Assembly: GCF_003003355.1 (NCBI RefSeq)
Contig: NZ_PVTQ01000002.1
Location: 248,001 to 312,000 of the forward strand
Length of the DNA: 64,000 bases
Source of the DNA: Donghicola tyrosinivorans
GTDB lineage: Bacteria > Pseudomonadota > Alphaproteobacteria > Rhodobacterales > Rhodobacteraceae
Direction of reading: 5' to 3'
Positions 1 through 8,821 of the stretch are shown piece after piece (position 1 is the first letter of the stretch; every line of letters starts with the position of its first letter). The notes below the pieces were generated by a model, which had not been told where the DNA came from, did not search any database, and worked only from the letters and a program-made list of their open reading frames with translations. The translations under genes and the position numbers were made by a program.

Positions 1-2
1 AA

Positions 3-293
3 GGCACACTACAGGTCCCGGATCTGGTGTTCGTTGACTATAATCTGGGCGAGATGACCGGTGATGAGTTTATCCGCGAAATGCGTAACCTGTCCGGCGA
101 CGTTTCGGGCGCAGGTGTGGTCCTGTTCTCGGGACTGGATGAATTCTCGTTTTTGGAAATTCTCGAACAGGTGGAAGTCGATGGTTTCCTCATGAAGGAT
201 GACCTGAGCCGTGAAAAATTGTTCATGGTCATCAAAGTCGCTGCACGCAGCGCGCAGGCTGTGCGTATGGCAGCGCGGGTCGGGGCGGCATAG
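3..293 (+). CDS. Response regulator receiver-domain protein (5' end outside window)
   Basis: This frame is open to the left edge, so the N-terminus is missing. What remains is the second half of a CheY-like receiver domain: PDLVFVDYNL contains the phospho-acceptor Asp, LFSG the conserved Ser/Thr position, and GFLMKDD the conserved Lys. The protein stops about 20 residues after the receiver fold with no DNA-binding or enzymatic output domain, so it looks like a stand-alone receiver or one whose output domain is N-terminal. The partner kinase is probably outside the window. It converges on the LysR gene with a 32-base gap. Confidence 0.8.
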   Translation, partial: GTLQVPDLVFVDYNLGEMTGDEFIREMRNLSGDVSGAGVVLFSGLDEFSFLEILEQVEVDGFLMKDDLSREKLFMVIKVAARSAQAVRMAARVGAA

Positions 294-325
294 TCCCCGG
301 CCTTTTGCGCTGCCTTTCCCTTGGT

Positions 326-1204
326 TCAATCGCCGACAGGTTCTGGATAGGGCAGGGTAACGTTGGCCGGAATAACCAGCTGTTCGTTCTGCATCTTGAA
401 TGCGGTTGAGACCCATTCAATGGCCAGTTGAACCACGCTATCATTGCGTCGGGTGCCATGGAAATAAGCCCAGACCGGATGCGAGACAGGTTCGAACTGG
501 GTTAAGAGGCGCAAACCCCGTTGGCGCACTGCAAAGTCTTCGGTCAGTGTCGCAGCGAAGGGCAGCTTCTGGATAACATCTGCACAGAGCATTCCATCAT
601 TCAGAACCATCTGCTCCGGGCCCATCACGGAGGCAACTTCTTCCTGTTGCGGATCTAGCGGCGGACAGTTCTCTAATCTGATCCAGCTTTTCAGATTGTT
701 TTGGTGGGCGGCACCGCACCAGACAGCGGTTTTGACCGCGCCAACGCGTCGCTGCACAAGGTTACCTTCACCGAACTGAGTGGTGGTGATGAAGACGTCT
801 GTTTCCCCAAAGCCAAGGCTGGCCGTACCAAAACGCAGGGTGAACACCACGTTAGGTATGGTTTCAAAAAGACTGGAGACCGCGCCCATCACGCGGGACT
901 GCCGGATGACGCTATCACAGTTGATCCGCAACTCTCGTGGTGCGGTATCATCGTTGTTCTCTGTTTCCAGTTTTTGCAGAACTTCTTCGGTTTGGTTGGC
1001 CAGATCGGCCAGCGCATTGGCGAAGGAAGTCGGTTTCCACTTTTGTCCCTCTTTGGTGAAAAGAGGTGCGCCAAGTTCCTCTGAGAGGCCGTGAATCCGA
1101 CGCGAGACCGTGGCTACGTTGGTTTTAAGCGCATTTGCGGCACCGGACATGGTGCCATAGCGCTTTAAAGCCAAACAGTATTTCAGATCATCCCAATTGT
1201 GCAT
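326..1204 (-). CDS. LysR family transcriptional regulator
   Basis: The 292-residue protein has an N-terminal winged helix-turn-helix (about residues 4-62; MSGAANAL and VATVSRRI form the HTH) followed by a degenerate substrate-binding effector region. The length is normal for LysR regulators. The DNA-binding half is clear, while the C-terminal half is less typical and gives no hint of the inducer. It is transcribed away from dut across a 286-base spacer, and no obvious target operon lies beside it. Confidence 0.85.
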   Translation of the reverse strand: MHNWDDLKYCLALKRYGTMSGAANALKTNVATVSRRIHGLSEELGAPLFTKEGQKWKPTSFANALADLANQTEEVLQKLETENNDDTAPRELRINCDSVIRQSRVMGAVSSLFETIPNVVFTLRFGTASLGFGETDVFITTTQFGEGNLVQRRVGAVKTAVWCGAAHQNNLKSWIRLENCPPLDPQQEEVASVMGPEQMVLNDGMLCADVIQKLPFAATLTEDFAVRQRGLRLLTQFEPVSHPVWAYFHGTRRNDSVVQLAIEWVSTAFKMQNEQLVIPANVTLPYPEPVGD

Positions 1205-1490
1205 AATATCTCACAAGTGCTGTTTGGTTTCAGGGCGATCGGGGAAAACATGGCCGCATGAGTGAGAGGGCCAAAAGCACTGGGGACAAGGTAAACGAGA
1301 TACGCCCATAAGGTGTACCCTAGAGTAAATCTTGAGTATGTCTAACACAATATCAAAGGGCCGTGGTGCGGGATAGTCAGGTATTCCCTGTGCCCGCCAA
1401 TATTCGAGCCAGGCATATCCCGACGGTTCCGCTTGTAGTCGCCGCGTGGAACGCTAGGCTCTGCTCCATCATTTTCAGCTAGGAGAGCTT
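1205..1490. other. Intergenic spacer between lysR-type gene and dut
   Basis: This 286-base divergent spacer is one of the longest in the window. I see no RNA gene, repeat or convincing small ORF in it. A good ribosome-binding site (AGGAGAG) lies immediately before the dut start. The region must hold the promoters of both flanking genes, but I could not place them with confidence. Confidence 0.6.
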
Positions 1491-1970
1491 ATGACGCTTT
1501 CGTCGTTCACCCCCGGGATCGAGGTTAAGGTTCTTGATCAAAGACTTCATGATTGGGGCCTGCCGAAATACCAGAGCGACATGGCCGCAGCGGTTGATCT
1601 GCACGCCTGTATCGACGCGCCTTTGCACGTGAAGCCCCAAGAGGCAGCTGTTCTGGTTCCCTCGGGGATCGCGCTGTTCATGAATAATGCCCATGTGGCT
1701 GCGATGATCCTGCCGCGCTCGGGGTTAGGGCACAAGAAGGGTTTGGTAATGGGGAATTCGGTGGGCTTGATCGATCCCGATTACACCGCCCAGATCTACG
1801 TCAGCGTCTGGAACCGCAATCCGTCGGGCGATGCGATTGTGATCGACCCAGGTGAGCGGATTGCGCAAATGATCTTTGTGCCTGTGGTGCGGCCGCAATT
1901 GGCAGTGGTTGACGAATTTTCGGGCCAGACCGCCCGTGGCGGTGGTGGCTTCGGTTCGACCGGCACCTGA
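1491..1970 (+). CDS. dut: Deoxyuridine 5'-triphosphate nucleotidohydrolase (dUTPase)
   Basis: Hydrolyses dUTP to dUMP and pyrophosphate, keeping uracil out of DNA and feeding thymidylate synthesis. All five trimeric dUTPase motifs are visible in 159 residues: AAAVDLHA (about 32-39), PRSGLGHKKG (75-84), GLIDPDYTAQI (92-102, with the catalytic Asp region), PGERIAQM (120-127) and the C-terminal RGGGGFGSTG arm (149-158). The length is typical for the homotrimeric family. The start ATG follows AGGAGAG by a normal spacing. It is followed after 14 bases by the ThiF-like gene. Confidence 0.97.
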   Translation: MTLSSFTPGIEVKVLDQRLHDWGLPKYQSDMAAAVDLHACIDAPLHVKPQEAAVLVPSGIALFMNNAHVAAMILPRSGLGHKKGLVMGNSVGLIDPDYTAQIYVSVWNRNPSGDAIVIDPGERIAQMIFVPVVRPQLAVVDEFSGQTARGGGGFGSTGT

Positions 1971-1984
1971 GAAAGGGACAAGGG

Positions 1985-3037
1985 ATGACGCTGTTTCTAG
2001 GCTTGGCGGCGATGATCTGGGGGATCGGGCGACTGATGAGGATGCCTTCGGGCACTCGTTGGGGGCTGATTGCCTTGCTTTATGTGGCGATTGTGCTGGC
2101 GCATCTGGTGATGCCGGAAGGGGCTGGCGTGCGCGTGGCATTTGGCGGGGACGCCAAGCCGTGGCTGATTGTAGGCGTGCTGCTGGCCACCGCGTTGACC
2201 TACCGCGTGGGCCTGCGCAAACTGCGCGCTGCCGCTGCCATGCGGGCCGTCGCCCCGGAGCCGCCCCGCGAGGGCAGTTTTTCTCCGGTCGAGTTGGAGC
2301 GCTATGCGCGCCATATCTTTCTGCGCGAGATTGGCGGCTCGGGGCAGAACGCCCTGCGTGATGCAAAAGTGCTGGTGATCGGGGCAGGCGGGCTTGGCAG
2401 TCCGGTGCTGCTATATCTGGCCGGTGCGGGTGTCGGGACCATTGGTGTGATCGATGCGGATGTGGTCGATAACAGCAACCTGCAGCGGCAGGTTCTGCAC
2501 AGCGACAATGACATCGGCCGTCCCAAGGTGCAGTCAGCGGTGGACCGGATGATCGGTTTGAACCCCTTTGTCACCGTGCGCCCTTACAACCAGCGCTTCT
2601 CGCGGGCCAATGCCGAAGCTTTGATCGCCGAATATGATCTGGTTCTGGATGGGACGGATAACTTTGAAACCCGTTATCTGGTGAATGAAATCTGCGTCAA
2701 ACTGGGCAAACCGCTAATCTCTGGCGCGCTAAGTCAATGGGAGGGGCAGGTCAGCCTCTTTGATCCGGCGAACGGCACCCCATGTTATCAATGTATCTTC
2801 CCCGAGGCCCCCGCCGCCCATCTGGCCCCCTCATGCGCCGAGGCCGGTGTGGTTGGGCCGCTGCCGGGGATCATCGGCTCGATCATGGCGACCGAGGCGG
2901 TGAAGCACATCACGGGTGCGGGCCAGACGTTGCGCGGGCGGATGCTGATCCACGACGCGCTCTACGCCGAGACCCGCAACATTACACTGAAGCCGCGCGG
3001 GGATTGTCCCGTTTGCGGCGCCGAGAAGGACGTTTGA
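1985..3037 (+). CDS. Membrane-anchored ThiF/MoeB/HesA family adenylyltransferase
   Basis: Residues 1-85 hold about three hydrophobic helices (roughly 2-14, 25-42, 58-74). From about 100 a standard E1-like MoeB/ThiF domain follows: the GAGGLG nucleotide-binding motif at 133-138, the NLQRQ stretch at 165-169, CYQC and a C-terminal CPVC that together can bind zinc, and CAEAGVVGPLPG, which includes the region of the MoeB/ThiF catalytic Cys. Such enzymes adenylate the C-terminus of a ubiquitin-like sulfur carrier (MoaD, ThiS) for molybdopterin or thiamine synthesis. No carrier gene lies nearby, so the substrate is open. The membrane anchor is unusual compared with soluble E. coli MoeB. It sits 14 bases after dut and abuts the M3 peptidase start. 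Confidence 0.88.
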   Translation: MTLFLGLAAMIWGIGRLMRMPSGTRWGLIALLYVAIVLAHLVMPEGAGVRVAFGGDAKPWLIVGVLLATALTYRVGLRKLRAAAAMRAVAPEPPREGSFSPVELERYARHIFLREIGGSGQNALRDAKVLVIGAGGLGSPVLLYLAGAGVGTIGVIDADVVDNSNLQRQVLHSDNDIGRPKVQSAVDRMIGLNPFVTVRPYNQRFSRANAEALIAEYDLVLDGTDNFETRYLVNEICVKLGKPLISGALSQWEGQVSLFDPANGTPCYQCIFPEAPAAHLAPSCAEAGVVGPLPGIIGSIMATEAVKHITGAGQTLRGRMLIHDALYAETRNITLKPRGDCPVCGAEKDV

Positions 3038-5047
3038 ATGACCACCGCTTTGATCCAACCCTGGGACGGCCCGCTGGGGTTGCCCCGTTTCGACGCCATC
3101 AGCGACGCCGATTTCGCCCCTGCGTTTGAGCAGGCGCTGGCCAGCCATAAGGCCGAGATCGAGGCAATCGCCGCGAACCCCGAACCCGCGACCTTTGAAA
3201 ACACCATTCTGGCGCAAGAGCATTCGGGCGAGGAACTCGATCGGGTGCTGTCGGTGTTCTACAATGTGGCGGGCAGCGACTCGAACCCTGTGCGGCAAGA
3301 ATTGCAGCGTGATTTCGCACCCCGTCTGTCGGCCCATTTCAGTGATATCAACAGCAATAAGGCGCTGTTTGCTCGGGTCGAGGCCCTGTGGAACAGCCGT
3401 GACAGCCTTGATCTGGATGAACAGGACGCCCGTCTGCTGTACCTCAGCTATCGCGGGTTCGTTCGCTCCGGTGCGGCGCTGGATGGGGATGAGGCCGCGC
3501 GGATGCGTGAGGTGATGTCGCGCCTGTCGACCCTTGGCACCCAGTTCACTCAGAACCTGCTGGCCGATGAGGCAGGCTGGAAGATGGAGCTGTCTGAAGG
3601 CGATCTGGATGGTCTGCCCGATTTCCTGACCTCTGCCGCGCGCCGCGCGGGCGAGGGTAAGCCGGTGATCACGACCTCGCGGTCTCTGATCGTGCCGTTC
3701 CTGCAATTCAGCCCCAATCGTTCTTTGCGCGAAAAGGCCTACAAGGCTTGGGCAGCCCGTGGTGCGATGGGCGGCGAAACCGACAACCGCGAGATCGCCA
3801 ATGAAACCCTGAAGCTGCGCGATGAACGGGCCAAGCTGCTTGGCTATGACACTTTTGCGGCGTTCAAGCTGGAAACCGAGATGGCTGGCACCCCCGATCG
3901 TGTGCGTGAGCTGTTGATGCAGGTGTGGGAGCCCGCCAAGGCGCAGGCGAACGCAGATGCCGAGGTTCTGACCGCCATGATGCGGGACGACGGGATTAAT
4001 GGTGATCTTGAGGCATGGGACTGGCGCTATTACGCGGAAAAGCGGCGTCAGGCGGAACATGCTTTGGATGAGGCAAAGTTAAAGCCTTATTTCCAGCTAG
4101 ATAAGATGATTGAGGCGGCGTTCGATTGCTCGACCCGTTTGTTCGGGCTGGCCTTCAAAGAGATCGACGTACCGCTGTACCACGCTGATGCGAGGGCATG
4201 GGAAGTGACCCGTGACGGCGCTTTGGTCGCGGTGTTCATCGGTGACTATTTTGCACGGCCCTCCAAGCGGTCGGGCGCGTGGTGCAGCGCTTTCCGCAGC
4301 CAGTCGGACTACCCCGTCAAGGCGCATCCCATCGTGGTGAACGTCTGCAACTTTGCGCAGCCCGATGAGGGTCAGCCTGCGCTTTTGTCCTATGATGATG
4401 CGCGGACCCTGTTTCATGAATTCGGCCACGCTTTGCACCAGATGTTGTCTGATGTGCGCTATGGCAGCATGTCGGGCACATCGGTGGCGCGGGACTTTGT
4501 GGAACTGCCAAGCCAGCTTTATGAGCATTGGCTGGAAGTGCCTGAAGTTCTGGCCAAATTCGCAGTTCATGCCGAAACCGGCGAGCCGATGCCGCAAGAG
4601 ATGGCTGATGCGGTTCTGGGGGCGGCGAATTTTGATATGGGGTTCCAGACGGTGGAATATCTGGGCTCGGCTCTGGTCGATCTGGCGTTCCACGATGGCG
4701 CTGCGCCCGAGGATGCTATGGCAGCGCAAGAGGCTGTTTTGGCGGACCTTGGCATGCCCAAGGCCATCGGGATGCGCCATGCAACGCCGCACTTTGCCCA
4801 TGTCTTTTCGGGCGACGGATATTCCAGCGGCTATTACAGCTACATGTGGTCCGAGGTGATGGATGCTGACGCGTTTGAGGCCTTCAGAGAGGCGGGCGGC
4901 GCGTTCGACCCCGAAACGGCGAAAAGCCTAGAGGCGAACATCCTGTCGATGGGCGGCTCTCGCCCCGCGGATGAGCTTTATACCGCGTTCCGTGGCCGCT
5001 TGCCTGGTGTTGAGGCCCTGCTGAAAGGGCGCGGGCTGGCCGCCTGA
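3038..5047 (+). CDS. M3 family metallopeptidase (oligopeptidase A / dipeptidyl carboxypeptidase type)
   Basis: A 669-residue cytoplasmic zinc oligopeptidase with no signal peptide, of normal length for the Dcp/PrlC family. The zinc motif HEFGH is at residues 460-464 within LFHEFGHALH, and the C-terminal SGYYSYMWSEVMDADAF stretch is characteristic of the family. It probably degrades short peptides released by proteases. Choosing between OpdA (prlC) and Dcp is not possible from motifs alone. The start ATG directly follows the stop of the ThiF-like gene, suggesting co-transcription with dut and that gene. A strong hairpin follows. Confidence 0.93.
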   Translation: MTTALIQPWDGPLGLPRFDAISDADFAPAFEQALASHKAEIEAIAANPEPATFENTILAQEHSGEELDRVLSVFYNVAGSDSNPVRQELQRDFAPRLSAHFSDINSNKALFARVEALWNSRDSLDLDEQDARLLYLSYRGFVRSGAALDGDEAARMREVMSRLSTLGTQFTQNLLADEAGWKMELSEGDLDGLPDFLTSAARRAGEGKPVITTSRSLIVPFLQFSPNRSLREKAYKAWAARGAMGGETDNREIANETLKLRDERAKLLGYDTFAAFKLETEMAGTPDRVRELLMQVWEPAKAQANADAEVLTAMMRDDGINGDLEAWDWRYYAEKRRQAEHALDEAKLKPYFQLDKMIEAAFDCSTRLFGLAFKEIDVPLYHADARAWEVTRDGALVAVFIGDYFARPSKRSGAWCSAFRSQSDYPVKAHPIVVNVCNFAQPDEGQPALLSYDDARTLFHEFGHALHQMLSDVRYGSMSGTSVARDFVELPSQLYEHWLEVPEVLAKFAVHAETGEPMPQEMADAVLGAANFDMGFQTVEYLGSALVDLAFHDGAAPEDAMAAQEAVLADLGMPKAIGMRHATPHFAHVFSGDGYSSGYYSYMWSEVMDADAFEAFREAGGAFDPETAKSLEANILSMGGSRPADELYTAFRGRLPGVEALLKGRGLAA

Positions 5048-5075
5048 ACGCTTGCAGGTACAGCCTGAAATGAAT

Positions 5076-5105
5076 GGGGCGCCCGATCTTGGGCGCCCCT
5101 TTTTG
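5076..5105. terminator. Bidirectional intrinsic terminator between M3 peptidase and kpsE-like gene
   Basis: GGGGCGCCC (5076-5084) pairs with GGGCGCCCC (5091-5099) around a six-base loop and is followed by TTTTTG. It lies between two converging genes and can serve both. Confidence 0.85.
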
Positions 5106-5107
5106 CT

Positions 5108-6688
5108 TTAGCTGGTGACCTGTTCGCGCAGGATCGAGGCCGTGAGCGAGATCATCAGGTAGATCCCCGCGAAGGCCAGAAAGCTGACCAGCGTATTTTC
5201 GAACGAACGGGGATAACTGGGTTCATCGGGTGCGACCGGCTCAACGCCGCGGGCCATGTAGCGGGTTTGGCGGCTTGCCTCTAGCTGCGAGGTCGCAAGG
5301 TTTTGCAGGGCCGCTTGCAACATCATATCGCGCGTTGTGAGGTCCAGCTGCGCCAGCTGGATTTTCGATGAAATGGCAGCCAGCGAATCCTCGCCTTGGG
5401 TGGCGTTGTTCATCCGGCCTTGTAGGTCAGCGATCGCGTCTTCCAGTCGGCGTATGTCGCCGCGCACACCGTCCACGCGGCTTTGGTTCGGGCGGGCGTT
5501 GTCCAGTAGGGCCTGAAGCTGGATTTCTTTTTCTTGCAGTTCGGTTTCCCGCGTTGTGATTTGGCCCCGCAGCCCCGAGATAACGCCTTCGGGGTCCACA
5601 ATTGCGGCTTCTTGTTGCAGCGCGACCAAGGCCATCTGTGCTTCGCGGCGCTTTTGTTCTGCCTCGGTCAGAGACTTTCGGGCTTCGCTCAACTGGTCTT
5701 CGCGCTTGCGCAGGGTCTGGGTGTCAACGCGTTCTTCGGCATAGCGGATCAGCGCCTCGGAAAAGGATTTGCTGGTCTCGGGATCAACGGCGATCACCTC
5801 AAGGCCCATGACGCCTTCGGTCGGGTCATAGCCGATCAGAACCTTGCGCTTGTAAAGCGTATAGGCCTCTTCGTTGGTGGCATCGGCAGAAAGGCGCAGC
5901 AGCGGGTCGATCCACGGCTGCTGGAAATGCGCTTTGAAGCCTTCTTCGGCGTCCAGCCGCAGCATCGCTTCGCGCGATTGCAGGTAGCGCTGGACGGCCA
6001 CAGCCTCGGTGTTGGCGCCAAGGCCGCCGGAAATCATCGAACCCAGACCACCGGATTCACCACCCGAATCCGCGCTCTGGATGCTGAAATCCGATGAAGT
6101 CGCGTATTGGGGCGTGGCCATCTTGTAGAAGTACCAGCCGCAAATCGCGGTCGGCAGCAGCACGAAAAAGGCCAGACGGACCAGCAGCATCGCTGTTTTC
6201 CGCTGACGGCGGCGGGCAATGTCTTTTTGGATTTCGCCGATTTCGCGGGCGCGGCGGATTGCGGGGCTTTCGCTATCGTCGGCCAGTTCGGTGCTGGGAA
6301 GGGTCTTTTTGACAGGCACGGTCTGGGGCAGCTGCGCGGGCTTTTCTTCGGGCGCGTCATTGTCCGCCACCACCAACTCTAATGAGGCTGATTTCTGGAA
6401 CGGATCAATCCCGCGTTTGCGCAATTGGCGCACGGCATCGAAATCTGAGGTCGCGGGGACGTCATGTTTTTGGGCGACGCGGCGGGCCAGTCGCAATTGG
6501 CGGCCAGTCAGCCCCTCTTTGCGGATGGCGTCGATTCCATTGTCGATCTCCATCTCTGTGCCCGAGGTCACTTCGCCGGTCATGGCGGTTTGATCCTCTG
6601 CCGTGGCCGCTTGCGAGGTCATCGGGACCCCACGGGTCATAGGCTCGGGGCGGATGCGGAATTTCTTAGCTTTTGGTTTCGTAGTCAT
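5108..6688 (-). CDS. Capsule polysaccharide export inner-membrane protein, KpsE/BexC/CtrB type
   Basis: 526 residues from the chosen ATG. The order is a long charged cytoplasmic N-terminal region (1-165), one membrane helix (about 165-187), a periplasmic region whose centre (about 300-450) is rich in Glu/Gln heptads and reads as coiled coil, then a second membrane helix close to the C-terminus (about 495-515). This is the architecture of the polysaccharide co-polymerase that links an ABC exporter to the outer-membrane channel. The longer open frame upstream is rejected because this ATG overlaps the 3' end of the KpsT-like gene by 23 bases, a normal coupled arrangement. The N-terminal extension is longer than in E. 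coli KpsE. No KpsM, KpsD or glycosyltransferase lies nearby. Confidence 0.85.
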   Translation of the reverse strand: MTTKPKAKKFRIRPEPMTRGVPMTSQAATAEDQTAMTGEVTSGTEMEIDNGIDAIRKEGLTGRQLRLARRVAQKHDVPATSDFDAVRQLRKRGIDPFQKSASLELVVADNDAPEEKPAQLPQTVPVKKTLPSTELADDSESPAIRRAREIGEIQKDIARRRQRKTAMLLVRLAFFVLLPTAICGWYFYKMATPQYATSSDFSIQSADSGGESGGLGSMISGGLGANTEAVAVQRYLQSREAMLRLDAEEGFKAHFQQPWIDPLLRLSADATNEEAYTLYKRKVLIGYDPTEGVMGLEVIAVDPETSKSFSEALIRYAEERVDTQTLRKREDQLSEARKSLTEAEQKRREAQMALVALQQEAAIVDPEGVISGLRGQITTRETELQEKEIQLQALLDNARPNQSRVDGVRGDIRRLEDAIADLQGRMNNATQGEDSLAAISSKIQLAQLDLTTRDMMLQAALQNLATSQLEASRQTRYMARGVEPVAPDEPSYPRSFENTLVSFLAFAGIYLMISLTASILREQVTS

Positions 6689-7325
6689 AAAGCTGCTTCG
6701 CTTCCTCAAGAGTGTCGAACATGTGGAGTTGCCCATCCATGAGAACGGCAGCCTTGCGGCAGTATTTCTCAAGGGTTTCCGGCTGGTGCGAGACGATCAC
6801 GATGGTGGTCGTGCGCAATCGCTCGCGCAGCAGATCGGCGGCCTTCCGGTTGAATTCCACGTCGGTGGTCGAGGGCATCCCCTCATCGATCAGATAGATG
6901 TCGAAATCCAGTGCCAGCAACAGCGAAAACGTAAATCTGGATTTCATACCAGAGGAATAGGTGCCCAAAGGCTGGTCAAAATATTCCTCAAGACCGCAGA
7001 GCCAGCGGCAGAACGCCTCGACATAATCGGGGTCCAGACCGTAGAGGCGGGCAATGTAGCGGGCGTTTTCCATCGCGGATAGGCGACCGATCACACCGCC
7101 CATAAATCCCAGCGGGAAAGAGATCCGGCAATCGCGGATGATCTCACCTTCGTCGGGTTTTTCCAGCCCTGCCATCATGTTGACGACAGTGGTTTTCCCC
7201 GTACCATTAGGCGCAAGAATTCCCAGCGACTCTCCGAGGTCAACACGGAAAGATGCGCGGTCCAGGATGACCTTGTGCTGCGTTCCGGTCCAGAACGACT
7301 TGCTGACATTTCGGAATTCCAGCAT
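6666..7325 (-). CDS. Capsule polysaccharide ABC transporter ATP-binding protein, KpsT type
   Basis: 219 residues, the length of KpsT. Walker A is APNGTGKTT, the signature is YSSGMKSR in place of LSGGQ (typical of polysaccharide exporters), Walker B is IYLIDEGM and the H-loop is IVIVSHQ. It would energise export of a capsular or similar polysaccharide across the inner membrane. Its 3' end overlaps the KpsE-like gene. The permease partner is absent on both sides, as the upstream gene is a divergent DNA glycosylase. The permease must be elsewhere in the genome or lost. Confidence 0.9.
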   Translation of the reverse strand: MLEFRNVSKSFWTGTQHKVILDRASFRVDLGESLGILAPNGTGKTTVVNMMAGLEKPDEGEIIRDCRISFPLGFMGGVIGRLSAMENARYIARLYGLDPDYVEAFCRWLCGLEEYFDQPLGTYSSGMKSRFTFSLLLALDFDIYLIDEGMPSTTDVEFNRKAADLLRERLRTTTIVIVSHQPETLEKYCRKAAVLMDGQLHMFDTLEEAKQLYDYETKS

Positions 7326-7403
7326 GCCTTGCCTCAGGTGGTGTGATCTTCACTGTCACGGATTGGGGTTAACTTAAAACTAACCGCTAAATTTGCAGGA
7401 ATT

Positions 7404-8051
7404 ATGTCCAAATTCAGCAACAAAGCACAAGATGAGTTGGACGAAATCCTGTCACAGATCCGAGACTGCAGGATTTGTGCCGATCGCTTTGCCAAAACCG
7501 CCACAAAGCACGATCCAAGGCCGGTTTTGTGGATGCGTGACACGGCGCGTTTGCTGATTGCGGGGCAAGCGCCGGGGGCAAGGGTCCACGAAAGCGGCCA
7601 GCCCTTCACTGACCCGTCAGGGGATCGTCTGCGCGATTGGCTGGGGCTGGAAGAGGACAGGTTTTATGATCGCGACAAGGTGGCGATTGTACCGATGGCC
7701 TTTTGCTTTCCGGGCTATAACGCGAAGGGGGCCGATTTGCCGCCGCCCTCGGTCTGCGCCCGAACGTGGCACAAGGAAATTATCTCGGCGCTTCCGAAGG
7801 TTAGATTTACAATTCTGGTCGGCGGCTATGCCCAGAAATGGCACTTGGGCACTTCATTGCCGGTATCGGAAGCCGTGGCGGACTGGCGCAGATATGTGGA
7901 TCAGGGCGTCATGCCCTTGCCTCATCCGTCCTGGCGCAATACCGGATGGTTGAAACGAAACCCCTGGTTCGAGTCGGACGTGCTGCCGGTCCTGCGTGCC
8001 AAGGTGAAAGAGGTTCTAGATGACACAGATGACACCGGACACGCCGCTTGA
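7404..8051 (+). CDS. Uracil-DNA glycosylase family protein (Fe-S type)
   Basis: A 215-residue member of the uracil-DNA glycosylase superfamily (COG1573-like). Motif A is GQAPGARVHESG (about 54-65) and motif B is PHPSWR near residue 175. Four cysteines, C22, C25, C101 and C118, have a CxxC...C-N16-C pattern like the four ligands of the Fe4S4 cluster in family 4/5 glycosylases. It probably excises uracil or a related lesion from DNA. The catalytic Glu of family 4 motif A (GEAPG) is Gln here, so activity could differ. It is divergent from the KpsT gene. The next gene starts inside its 3' end. Confidence 0.8.
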   Translation: MSKFSNKAQDELDEILSQIRDCRICADRFAKTATKHDPRPVLWMRDTARLLIAGQAPGARVHESGQPFTDPSGDRLRDWLGLEEDRFYDRDKVAIVPMAFCFPGYNAKGADLPPPSVCARTWHKEIISALPKVRFTILVGGYAQKWHLGTSLPVSEAVADWRRYVDQGVMPLPHPSWRNTGWLKRNPWFESDVLPVLRAKVKEVLDDTDDTGHAA

Positions 8052-8817
8052 TCACGCCCATGCCGCAATGGAGGCCGCGCCCGAAGACAGCGCGGCGCGT
8101 CTGCGGTTCTACGATGTGCTCTCCGGCTCTGAGGTCTATCTGCTGCTGGAAGAAGAACCCGAGGGCGACACGATCAAACCCCGTCTCTTTCCCGTTGAGG
8201 ACCAGACTTTCGCGCTGGTCTTCGACACTGAGGCCCGATTGGCCCATTTCGCCGAAGGCGAGGCGCCCTATGCCGCCCTTTCGGGCCGCGTTCTGGCCCA
8301 GATGCTGGACGGGCAGGGGATTGGCCTTGGGGTGAACCTGACCGTCGCCCCGTCCGAAATGCTGCTGCCCCCTGATGCGGTGTCATGGCTAACCGAGACA
8401 CTGTCCTCGGCGCCTGATGAGACTGAGGCCCGCATCGAAGAGGTGCAGCCCCCGCGCGGCTTGCCTGAAAATCTGTTGGTGTCGCTGGATGCCCGCCTTG
8501 CTTCGGCCGCCGGTCTGGCGAAATTCGCCTATCTGGTGGCGGTGAAATATGAGGGCGGCGCACAGGGGCATATGCTGGGTGTTGTCGATCCTGTGCCGGG
8601 CGCCGAGCCTGCCATCGCCCGTGCTGTCCATGCGGCGCTGACCTTTTCAGGTATTGAGGCCGGCATGATCGATGTCGCCTTCTTCCGCCCCTCTGATCCG
8701 GTGTCGGCACAATTGGCCAAGGTCGGCCTGCGCTTTGACCTGCCCGAGCCCGAAAAGCGTGAAATCCCCGGCTCGGCCCCCGGTATGGACCCCACCAAGC
8801 CACCGAAACTGCGCTAA
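8020..8817 (+). CDS. SseB family protein
   Basis: 265 residues, soluble and acidic. The first 130 residues match the SseB N-terminal type (LRFYDVLSGSEVYLLLEE, then FALVFDTEARLAHFAE, then VAPSEMLLPP). SseB-type domains are widespread and their biochemical role is poorly defined. The gene overlaps the glycosylase by 32 bases, so the two are probably co-translated. A second in-frame ATG nine bases on (8029) is an alternative start. Confidence 0.75.
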   Translation: MTQMTPDTPLDHAHAAMEAAPEDSAARLRFYDVLSGSEVYLLLEEEPEGDTIKPRLFPVEDQTFALVFDTEARLAHFAEGEAPYAALSGRVLAQMLDGQGIGLGVNLTVAPSEMLLPPDAVSWLTETLSSAPDETEARIEEVQPPRGLPENLLVSLDARLASAAGLAKFAYLVAVKYEGGAQGHMLGVVDPVPGAEPAIARAVHAALTFSGIEAGMIDVAFFRPSDPVSAQLAKVGLRFDLPEPEKREIPGSAPGMDPTKPPKLR

Positions 8818-8821
8818 GGCG

